A DNA stretch of 64,000 bases, from contig CATNEN010000039.1 of NCBI GenBank assembly GCA_950097015.1, positions 13,300,501 to 13,364,500 on the forward strand. Direction: 5' to 3'. The translations under genes and the position numbers were made by a program. Numbering within the stretch: the stretch's first letter is position 1; every line of letters begins with the position of its first letter. The DNA is from Macrostomum hystrix (Eukaryota; Platyhelminthes; Macrostomidae). A model generated the notes under the pieces. That model worked only from the letters and a program-made list of their open reading frames with translations. It had not been told where the DNA came from and ran no database searches. Shown piece after piece: positions 49,401 to 61,400 of the stretch.

Positions 49401-52400
49401 TCGAGGAGGAGAAAAGAGTGAGAAATTTTACGCGCAAAATTATAGGACGACTGAAATCTTCGAAACAACCCGTAGCCAAAATTTTATATTTTCTGACTTC
49501 TTGACGAGACGTCGGGAGTTCGGATCGCAGACAAAAGGAAATAAACTTTGTCCATAAAGATTCTCGTCGCGGCGTGTCGCGGCAAAAAACACAAGGGAAT
49601 CATTTTGAGAGGTGGACTTTCACGAAAATCGTTCATTCGGTTTTGGAGGCTGTGGGTATTTGAAATATCCACATGGCGGCCTCCTGTCATCACTATCGAG
49701 CCATTTACTAAATTTTCCTGACAAGCATTCCACCCTCTCGATCCGATACGGCAGGCCTCGTCCGATAACTGTGAGCAGCGTTCGCTTCAACCGAGACGGT
49801 ATCGGAATGGACGCTCCGATCGGCAGCCTGCCACACCACCAGCAGCAGCTGCAGCAGTGCTGGACAAACCAGGCTTACATTCTAGAGCAGCAAAGCCTGC
49901 AGTATAGGCAAAGCTTCCAGCCGCTGGCTCTGCAAGAGTCGGAAACTCAGCAGCAGCAGCAGCAGGATCTTGTCACTAGGCCAGACTCTGGTGTCTACGA
50001 AGAACCGATCGATATCTCTGAGCGGAATTTACCGCCCCTGCCACCAAGGTCAGATCTGTGCGCCGGTACCTTCAACAAGTAGAGCTTCGGATTTTGATTG
50101 ACATGTTTGATTGACAAAGCTGGTTATCAATGAACTATTTTAGTTTCTAGACAGACAGAAAACCAAAATTTGGAAAATTTTGCATTAGATTTATAGTCAT
50201 TCACTGATTAAATTTGCTCAATAAGTCGATTAAAATATTATTAAATTAAAACTACTTAAAACAGAACGTACACGTTGTGCGGTGAATGCAAACAATAAGA
50301 GAGCAGACCACAACAGAAAAGACAGGTTATATATCAGGACGAACACCTTCGAGATGAGAAAAGTCACCTTAGAAAAAAGAAGAGAAGAGCCCAGAGGAAA
50401 GGTTAAGACACACCAGAGACAAGAAGACACCCCAGAGACAAGAAAACACATCAGAGACAAGAAGACACCCCAGAGAGAAGAAGACACCCCAGAGAAAGGA
50501 AGACACACCAGAGACAAGAAGACACACCAGAGACAAGAAGACACCCCAGAGATAGGAAGACACACCAGAGGCAAGAAGACACCCCAGAGACAAGAAGACA
50601 CCCCAGAGAGAAGAAGACACCCAAGAGAGAAGAAGACACCCTAGCGACAAGAAGACACCCCAGAGAGAAGAAGACATCCAAGAGAGAAGAAGACACCCTA
50701 GCGACAAGAAGACACCCCAGAGACAAGAAGACAACCCAGAGAGAAGAAGACACCCCAGAGACAAGAAGACATCCAAGAGAGAAGAAGACACCCTAGCGAC
50801 AAGAAGACACCCCAGAGACAATAAGACACCCTAGAGAGAAGAAGACACCACTAGACAGAAAGAGACACCCCAAAGAAAGACACCTTAGAGAAAAGAAGAC
50901 ACCCAATCGAGGGAAGCAACAGAGGGAGAATTTTCAGTATAGAGAGTGCTTCCATTTCGCTGATATTCGAACTCCGAACCGCTCGGTCAGTAGCCTGAAG
51001 CATGGTCAAGCATTTATTGTGTCACTCACCAACAAACTGCGTGAATGAATGTTGGTACTCAAGGTCGGTGTTGGACAGGTCGATGAGGCCATAGGCAGAC
51101 CAATAGAGAGTCTGGGTGATCTCAAACAAGCTGCGAAAAAAATAATTCATTATTATACATTATTATTGATTTATATCGAAGATAAAAATGCATCAAGTTT
51201 AAAATTGTGTTTATCAACTTAGTCATACAAATAATTAAGTTGTAGGCGCCTGTAAGAACATGGCTATTCGATTTCATAATTTGATTATACGGACAATGCG
51301 CTTAGCATGTGTTAAAGTTAAGCTGCAACTGTAGATTAGCGAGAAACTTTCATAACACACTCTACAATTAATTTGGCTCGCTTTATTAGACCTTGGCCTT
51401 GCCTACCTGGCGACATCTACAGATCAAAGGCTTGATATTGTTTAAATTTGCTACTGCCAAGGCTACAATATCTCGCTTAACTGCACAGCCGAAAATTTGT
51501 TTTAAATAAGGACAGGGCGAGTGTAGGCAGAGTAGATACAGTAGACGAGCAACACTTAATATGAACTTTTACGATTGTTAAACAGGACACTATCGCATCT
51601 GTTAGATATTGACAGTGTCACACCTGTTAGATATGACAGTGTCACACCTGTTAGATATTGACAGTGTCACACTGTTAGATATTGACAGTGTCACACCTGT
51701 TAGATATGACAGTGTCACACCTGTTAGATATGACCCTATCACACCTGTTAGATATTGACAGTGTCACACCTGTTAGATATTGACAGTGTCACACCTGTTA
51801 GATATGACAGTGTCACACCTGTTAGATATGACAGCATCACACCTGCTAGACATGACCCTATCACACCTGTTAGATATTGACAGTGTAACACCTGTTAGAT
51901 ATGACAGCGTCACACCTGTTAGATATGACAATGTCACACCTGTTAGATATGACAGTGTCACACCTGTTAGATATGACAGTGTCACACCTGTTAGATATTG
52001 ACAGCGTCACACCTGTTAGATATTGACAGTGTCACACCTGTTAGATATGACAATGTCACACCTGTTAGATATGACAGTGTCACACCTGTTAGATATGACA
52101 GTGTCACACCTGTTAGATATTGACAGCGTCACACCTGTTAGATATTGACAGTGTCACACCTGTTAGATATGACAGCATCACACCTGCTAGACATGACCCT
52201 ATCACACCTGTTAGATATTGACAGTGTCACACCTGCAAGATATGACAGCGTCACACCTGTTAGATATGACAATGTCACACCTGTTAGATATGACAGCGTC
52301 ACACCTGTTAGATATGACAATGTCACACCTCTTAGATATGACAGCGTCACACCTGTTAAATATGACAGCGTCACACCTGTTAGATATGACAGCGTCACAC

Positions 52401-55400
52401 CTGTTAGATATGACAGCGTCACACCTGTTAGATATTGACAGCGTCACACCTGTTAGATATTGACAGTGTCACACCTGTTAGATATGACAGCGTCACACCT
52501 GTTAGATATTGACAGCGTCACACCTGTTAGATATTGACAGTGTCACACCTGTTAGATATGACAGCGTTAGAAAGGACTCTATCACACCTGTTAGACAGAC
52601 AGGCAGGCACACGGTTTTCAACAGACGGCACAATGGCTCACTTTGAGAAGGTCCTGCCACGGGTGACACAATACTGGTACTTGTCCAACGGTTCGCCGGT
52701 CATGCCAAAGTAGAACCGGTTATCCTGACAGAATTTGTTCCTCTGGTAGGCGTAGAACCAATATAGCTGGTTAAAGCCGCATGCGAAACTGACCAGAACC
52801 AACACGACAACAAACAGAAACTTGAGTATGTCGGACAGCATTCGACCTAGTGAGATCTGCAGCGGTCCCAGGTGCGGGTTCACAGTGAAGATGTAAACCA
52901 ATTTCAGCATTGAGAAAATGTTTGCCGTGGCGAATAGGCACTCAGATATCAGCGTGGGGTCGTAGGCGTCCCAGTTCTCGCGGTGAACATTCTTTAAACT
53001 GCCTCCTTTGTTTACCTGGGTTCGTTTTTAAACAATATAAAATCATTGTTATTAGTTAGAGAACTTCAGATAAAACAATTATAACAAAAATATTCTTACC
53101 AAATACCAGGCAACGCCTCTCAATGTGATGGTGGCGATGTACAGCGCGTTGGTGGCGAAATCCAACAAATTCCACATGTCGGTAACGTAGGCTTTGGCGC
53201 CTTCGCTCCAGAGTTGCTTCACCTCCTGCCAGACGAAACCTGCATGAGAAATTGGATGAAAGTTTCAGGAAATTCCTTGTTAAGATGATCCGAAAACTAC
53301 ATTTTAGAATTGCGAAAAGCGATTCGTCAAAAACCGAAAAATAATTCGGAAAAGAAATGGAAAAAATATCCGTTTGAATAGTGGAAAATTACACACTTGT
53401 ATCGTGGAAAATTCCGCATTTTAATCATGGAGAATCTCACATTATATAGCATATTTTCATTGTGGAAAATTCCACAGAAAAACTTAAACTCATGAAAATG
53501 TCTACACTAAATTAGTTAATAATTCTATACGAGCGTAATTTTCTTATTAAGATATTATTTTTCATTGTGTCTGGTCTCAATAAACCCAAGAAAAAAAGTT
53601 TAAATACAACTTTGACGACGAAAAATGACACAGTATCACTCAATGAAGTACAATCTGAGTCGCTATGGCTTCCCTTGAATGCTGAGAATCTCTGGCTGAT
53701 ATTGCTAGAAAAATTGATGAACGAAATGTGAAACTGTGGCCACGCCCATTCTCGAGCACCTTTAATTAATACTTCCCATGTTTTGGGAAGCAGGATTAGG
53801 CCTCTCTCTCCGTTTCTCTTTTTTTAATCCCACCGTAAGCCCGTCGCGTGATCAGCAGCTCAGCACGATGCTACACTGGGGGAGAACTTCTGGTTGCGAA
53901 AACAATTTTCAATTAGAGTCCTAACTGCACCCCCGAAGAGAAAAGCTGCTGCTGCTGCTGCTATTTGCCTGCATTGAGATTCAAAATTGAATAGAATTTT
54001 GAGTATAATGATAATAATAATTGCAGGAGGGCTGCGGGCAATGACACATAGATTGGTGACACTAGACCCGCAGCCAGCGAGGAGGCAATTCTGCCCATTT
54101 CGCTGACTCCTGAGCACACACGCACACAGATACCGTACGCAGGCATACGCTCACACAGGTGTGTACATCTGCCCTGACTTTCTCATCGTCAGGCAGTGTA
54201 CACTCTCACTGTGCCTTGGAGGTTGGCCCTCAAGGGCGTGAATTGCATGACAAGCCCCCAAGCCTTCTCTCCGCGGCTGCGCCCCAAATAAATGTGGCCT
54301 CGCCGTGGAATCGAACTTAGGGACCGTGGTGCGAGTGGCAAACGCGTTAACCGCTCTGCCACCGACCCCCTGAATTTTGAGTATACTTTTTTGTACTTTA
54401 TATGCTATATGTAACCCTATTTGTAGAAGTTGTATTACTCTTCATAACGTGTTTGATAGCAAAAACGTTTTAAAAATAACTATAATTGATTACACCTGCC
54501 CCAATTGGACAGCACAGCCGCAGCTATTGCGCGGCGCATCTGAAGGTTGCGTACTGCTGTTCAGTCCATGGACTGGGGGGGGGGACGCCACACCCACCCT
54601 CAATTAACCCAGCTAATGCGGGTACCCATTTAACAGCTGGGTGAACTGAAGCAATTGTCTAGCCAAACTGCACTGTTATTCCAGTGGGGACGGGAATCGA
54701 ATCACAGACGTTTCCAATTTAAGCTCAAGGACTTATTCCAACTTTATCTGACCTTTAAACTTAACTTCTATAAAAAAGAAGTAAAGGAATGGAAGTTGTC
54801 AATATACCAGAATAAAAGCCCATCTAACACCAAATAGCTTTCTGAGAGTAAAACAAAAATAAAAATAAAAAAAATTTGCTCGCTAAAAGCACGGGGAAAT
54901 TGTTTGCCATTAGGAAAAAAACCCGACAGGAAATACCAGAGATAGCTTTCATGTCAAAGTCCGAGTAAAACAAAAGTACAAGTCTAGCTCAGTGTAGCAT
55001 TAGAATAAAATAAAGCAGTAGACTCAAAGGCTTGTGTGTGCAATAATCTGAAAGTCTCATATTTCAGTATTTCAGTATTTTTCTAGAATTGTTATGTCAA
55101 TGGGAAACTTCCTTCCCTCAACATCAGCTCACCCATCACGTAGACGACAATGATCCATTCCACCACTGACGGCTCAGAGCCGCGCTCCTGCATCTTCTGC
55201 TCCAGTGTGTTCATCAGCAGGTCCTCGATTCGTATTGCAGCCAGCACCAGAAAGCCTGCGCGGTAGATTTACTGACAGTCAAAGACAACTTCATCTTACC
55301 CATTTTAAATTCTGCCAATCTTAAAGTTGCCATGCAATCAATCAATATTTTGGCTTGCCAGTAAATTCATCCGCAATCACTTTGTAAACCTCATCGATTA

Positions 55401-58400
55401 TATTAACGACACAACAACACATCACTAGATCACTAGATTACTTGATTACTAGATTACTATACAGCTATAATACTAGATTACTAGATTAATAGTGTAGTGC
55501 CGGTGTTTCTAAGGCATTGTCGACTTCTCGCCAACGCCGTTGTTTCAGGCCTGTTTGATTGGCTCAGCCTTGGCCTCGCCCTCTCTCACCCTCCTCCCCC
55601 GTTCCTGCTCTGTGTGCCCTGTGCCGCAACCTGATTGGCTGGACGCCGGCGGCTGTCTGTTAAACTCTACCCCAGCCCTGCGTGGCTTCGCCCCTCCCGC
55701 CAATCAGCACTGCGAAGCTTTGCCCATACAACACTACCCATCCCTGTCCGCTGTTGGCTTGACTTTGGTGATAGGTTCATCGCCTCCCCTGTCTTCCCCC
55801 TCCCCCAAGTATCTGGCCAGTTTTATTATTATCTGCCCGTGCCGGTGTGCGCTCCTGCGACAGCGTTTGGGCTGTAGTATTCGAGCCGCAATGACGGTCT
55901 CCAACTGCGAAGACTCAATTTACTGCATGAAATAAAATAGACCGAACTCGTCAGAGAAGCCTCCTGCGTCATCCAGAGTTCCGACCGGTAAGCGCTGCAT
56001 TCGTGTCTGTCCTTTCGGAGTGCCAGGTACGTACAGTAGGATCTTACTGTGTGAGCGCTTAACGCCATTTAGCGTTTCAACACATCAATCAATAATAATC
56101 GATCAATCTGTCAAACTATCAATTGATCAGATTGTGGCTCACCCAGGAACAACAGATACGAGGCGCTGTGACAGATGAACTTGATGAATGGCTTTCTAAT
56201 CTTCTGTCCCAGGCTGGACCTCGGCGCCAGCAGGTAGAACATTGCCAGCATCGGGAAAATACTCGCAAAGGTGCCAATCATGCCCATCTGGAACACCAGG
56301 TGCTTCCGGCGGAAGCCCGGCAGACCGTCATACCATAGAGCGGCCAGGAGCTGCTGACAGTGCGGGTGGGCGACGAACTGCGAATGGGCAGGCGGGGAGA
56401 TCTGCTGCAAATCACTGAGTGCTTCGACGGCGAATCCAAGGGAAATGGGACATGCACAGGAGGTATGGACACCTCCATCTTCTCTTTTAAGAGAAGAGGA
56501 CACACCAAAGAGAACGAGTCAACCCACATAGAAGGAGAGGACATCCCAGAGTGTAGAAGTGGACAACCCATAAAGAGTGGACACCCCATAGAGGAGGAGC
56601 GGACACCCCATAGTAAAAGAGTGGACACCCCATAGAGAAACAGTGGACACCCCTAGAAAGAAGTATATTATACCCAAAAAGGGTGGATTGGACGCCCTAA
56701 AGAGGAGGGGTGGACACACCATAAAGGAGGAGTGGACAGACCATAAAGGAGGAGTGGACACACCATAAAGGAGGAGTGGACACACCATAAAGGAGGAGTG
56801 GACACACCATAAAGGAGGAGTGGACAGACCATAAAGGAGGAGTGGACACACCATAAAGGAAGAGTGGACACACCATAAAGGAGGAGTGGACACACCATAA
56901 AGGAGGAGTGGACACACCACAGAGGAGCGGTCCAGTGAGGGTGAGACAACCGCGAAACCGTGGACAATTTGGTAAACATATTAGCCACAATCAGGAATCC
57001 TTTGATGTTAATCGTTTCCTCACCTATTTCTGCCACAAAAACAAATGAAGAACGGGGCGTTTTTTGACCAAACGGTTACTAACCAATTCAATCCATAATC
57101 AGGCTGCTAATATATATAATTATATTTTAAATCGAATACAAAATTATTGCTGAAATCAAAGGCAAAACACAGCGCGCCAAGTCGCGGTTGATTCTGCGCT
57201 GCGAAAAAAATCGAACATTAGCGGCTCGACCCTCTGAGTGCTTTCACAGGTATAATCCCAAGCATTATCTGTGCGATCGTTTTTTAGTTGAGTTGGGATT
57301 TTTTCCTCGGGGGGGGCGGGAGGCTGGGAAAAATTTCTCCGACGTGACCACACCCGAATTTCTCCCCATTCCGTTAAAAAGTTCCCCCATCCATGAGTGA
57401 CAGGCTCTAGATCGGTGGTTCTTTCTTCTGTCTCCAAGCGGATATCGAATTTCATATTCTATCCGTGCTTTGAGCAGAATAAAATGATGTTCCACTGAAG
57501 GCAGTGCTAGTCGTGCGCCTGAAGGTGTGCTCAAAGAAGAGTAGAAAATTTCCCACTACTTTCTCCGCAAATCAAAAGAAACTTCGGCGATGCTTTTGTG
57601 TTATTGCAGGAAACGTGCCGCATTGATCTTTAATAGCTAGCGAGAGTGCTTTGACGATCATGACGTCACCCTGCGATTTTCATTGATGCGTAAGATTTTG
57701 AGCAGTTTTTTGTTTGATTTGAGAATAATTACTCTTCGAATTTTGAGATAAGTTAGAGTAAAAAGGCTTGATATTTGGAGTTCAATTTGAGAGTCGCATC
57801 TTCGGGATTTTGAGTTCGATTTCAGAATTGAGTCTTGGGATTTTGAGCTCGATTTCAGAATTGAGTCTTGGGATTTTGAGCTCGATTTCAGAATTGAGTC
57901 TTGGGATTTTGAGCTCGATTTCAGAATTGAGTATTGGGATTTTTAGTTCGATTTCAGAATTGAGTATTGGGATTTTGAGCTAGATTTCAGAATTAAGTCT
58001 TGGGGTTTTGAGTTCGATTTCAGAAAAAAATCATTCAGGATTCTGATAATAGAAATATTATGATTTTGAGAATAGATTCTTTTGGGTTTTGGAAATGGAT
58101 TCTTTAGGTTTTTTAGTTCGATTTAAAAAATTAATTATGATTTTCACTCTCTGCTTAGCCTACCTTCTTCTGCTTGTATTTGATCGCCAGTTTCAGTCTG
58201 GACAATTGCATTCTTTCAGCATCGCCAGCTTCGTCAGACTGTCCGCCGAGCACAACTCTTCCCCCGCCTCCGCCGCCGCCTCCGCCGCCCCCGCCGCTTG
58301 TCAGACGAGAGCCGCTTTGGCCAACCTCGTGATTGAGCACAATGGCTAGCTCCTGAGAGCTGCGGGTCTGTTCTAGCAAGGCCGTGGCAAAATTCTGGCA

Positions 58401-61400
58401 CTTGGCAGCCAGCTGTTCATACTCTGACTTGAACTCATTCTCCAACCGTCCCAATCGCTTCATCTCCCAGCTGAGCTCGAAGGCTGTGAGAATTGGGTCC
58501 TTGCTAGATAGGCAGATCAGTGCAGGGCTGGCCAAGGCTTTGTATGCGTTGATGCGAGATTTCGAATGCCGCAGGCTGTCCTCGAGTTGAGCCCGGACGC
58601 AGTCGGCGCAGTCGCAACGCAACTCGTGTGGCTTCGGCACTCGGTCGCCGCGATCGAGAAGCATGCGCAAGATTTCGTAGTTATCGATTTGGGCAGCCAG
58701 GATGATTGGCGTGACGTCAGGGGTGAAACTGCCGGAGGCTGCCAAGGCTGACGGATCTGTGGAGTCTGCCTGCTGGGGGGTGAAAAACAACAAACTCATT
58801 GGTTGGGGATCATTGCAGGGACTGTAAGGAGCATTGTAGAGACACAGTCGTACAGTTGTAGACACGGTCTGTAGAGTAGAGAGAGTCAGTTTGTAGGCTA
58901 GATAGAGTCAGTTTGTAGGGTAGAGTAGTAGTCAGTGGATAGAATGACAGAAAAAATTAGAAAAAAGAACCAAAAACAAAAAACTGCTATGAGATTGAAA
59001 ACTCAAACTTGATGGCAAAGAATTAAAAATATGTTATTGATAGTTACAGATTCATATGTTTAAAAAATCAAAAACGCCCAAAGTTTAGGATTCGGGATTC
59101 TAGATTCTGGATTCTAGATTCTAGATTCGGGATTTTGGATTTTGCATTCTAGATTTGGGATTTCGGGATTCTAGATTCGGGATTCGGGATTCTAGATTCG
59201 GGATTCTAGATTCGGGATTCTAGATTCGGGATTCTAGATTCGGGATTCTAGATTCGGGATTCTAGATTCGGGATTCTGGATTCTAGATTCTTGATTATGG
59301 ATTCTAGATTCTAGATTCGGGATTCCGCATTCTAGAATCGGGATTCTGGATTCTAGATTCGGGATTCTGCATTCTAGAATCGGGATTCTGGATTCTAGAT
59401 TGGGGATTCGGGATTCTAGATTCGGGATTCTGCATTCTAGATTCGGGATTCGGGATTCTAGATTCGGGATTCAGCATTCTAGATTCAAGAGTTTGAATTC
59501 TAGATTCGGGATTCGGGATTCTAGATTCGGGACTTCGCATTCTAGTTTCGGGATTTTGCATTATAGGTTCAAAATTTTACATTCTAGATTCTGGATTCTA
59601 GATTCGGGATTTTGGATTTTGGATTCTAGATTTGGGATTTCGGGATTCTAGATTCGGGATTCGGGATTCTAGATTTGGGATTCGGGATTCTGGATTCTAG
59701 ATTCTTGATTATGGATTCTAGATTCTAGATTCGGGATTCCGCATTCTAGAATCGGGATTCTGGATTCTAGATTCGGGATTCTGCATTCTAGATTCGGGAT
59801 TCTGGATTCTAGATTGGGGATTCGGGATTCTAGATTCGGGATTCTGCATTCTAGATTCGGGATTCTGCATTCTAGATTCGGGATTCTGGATTCTAGATTG
59901 GGGATTCGGGATTCTAGATTCAGGATTCTGCATTCTCGATTCGGGATTCGGGATTCTAGATTCGGGATTCTGCATTCTAGATTCGGGATTCTGCATTCTA
60001 GATTCGGGATTCGGGATTCTAGATTCGGGATTCAGCATTCTAGATTCAAGAGTTTGAATTCTAGATTCGGGATTCGGGATTCTAGATTCGGGACTTCGCA
60101 TTCTAGTTTCGGGATTTTGCATTATAGATTCAAAATTTTACATTCTAGATTCTGGATTCTAGATTCGGGATTTTGGATTTTGGATTCTAGATTTGGGATT
60201 TCGGGATTCTAGATTCGGGATTCGGGATTCTAGATTGGGGATTCGGGATTCTAGATTCGGGATTCTGCATTCTCGATTCGGGATTCGGGATTCTAGATTC
60301 GGGATTATGCATTCTAGATTCGGGATTCTGCATTCTCGATTCGGGATTCGGGATTCTAGATTCGGGATTCTGCATTCTAGATTCGGGATTCTGGATTCTA
60401 GATTCGGGATTCTGGATTCTAGATTGGGGATTCGGGATTCTAGATTCGGGATTCTGCATTCTCGATTCGGGATTCGGGATTCTAGATTCGGGATTCTGCA
60501 TTCTAGATTCGGGATTCTGCATTCTAGATTCGGGATTCGGGATTCTAGATTCGGGATTCAGCATTCTAGATTCAAGAGTTTGAATTCTAGATTCGGGATT
60601 CGGGATTCTAGATTCGGGACTTCGCATTCTAGTTTCGGGATTTTGCATTATAGATTCAAAATTTTACATTCTAGATTCTGGATTCTAGATTCGGGATTTT
60701 GGATTTTGGATTCTAGATTAGGGATTTTGGGATTCTAGATTCGGGACTTCGCATTCTAGTTTCGGGATTTTGCATTATAGATTCAAAATTTTACATTCTA
60801 GATTCTGGATTCTAGATTCGGGATTTTGGATTTTGGATTCTAGATTTGGGATTTCGGGATTCTAGATTCGGGATTCGGGATTCTAGATTGGGGATTCGGG
60901 ATTCTAGATTCGGGATTCTGCATTCTCGATTCGGGATTCGGGATTCTAGATTCGGGATTCTGCATTCTAGATTCGGGATTCTGCATTCTAGATTCGGGAT
61001 TCTGCATTCTCGATTCGGGATTCTGCATTCTCGATTAGGGATTCTGCATTCTAGACTTGCGAATTCGCATTCGGAATTCGGCATTTAAAATTGAAAAGTT
61101 TGTTTACAATAAGTTAAGAAAGGCTAGAACAATAATAACGTAGATTTGAAGATCTACTGCGTAGTTAAATTGACATTTAGTTAAATTTAAAGGTTTCTGT
61201 ACAATTAAAGAGTTTTAAAGCACTGAAAGAAAGATTTTTAACATTAGCCGGAAATTGTGTCTACCCAGTCAGACTGTATTTCAAATATTTAGCTTGCTAC
61301 TTTAACAAAGCATAAGAAACTTAATCGATAATGAAAATCTGAATGAATTGTATACCCAGTCAGAACACTTGATCCTTCCGTATTTACTCGACAGGTGAAA

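Larger units (their letters stand above)
53240..55132. other. TRPC intron with SINEs
   Basis: AT-rich, with (CTG)n at about 53,945-53,961 and two SINE copies (listed). 53,280-53,500 has loose GTGGAAAATT repeats. No exon recognised. Confidence 0.6.

Noticed and set aside
54300-54370. Possible functional tRNA gene
   Set aside because: Box A and box B are tRNA-like, but the cloverleaf stems do not pair convincingly and a related copy with a long common body occurs at 63,337, so it is a SINE.
55540-55935. 131-codon plus-strand frame in a TRPC intron
   Set aside because: Starts at a poor context in a GC-rich island; composition-driven; no domain.
58384-58751. Plus-strand open frames opposite the TRP_2 exon
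   Set aside because: Shadows of a conserved minus-strand exon.
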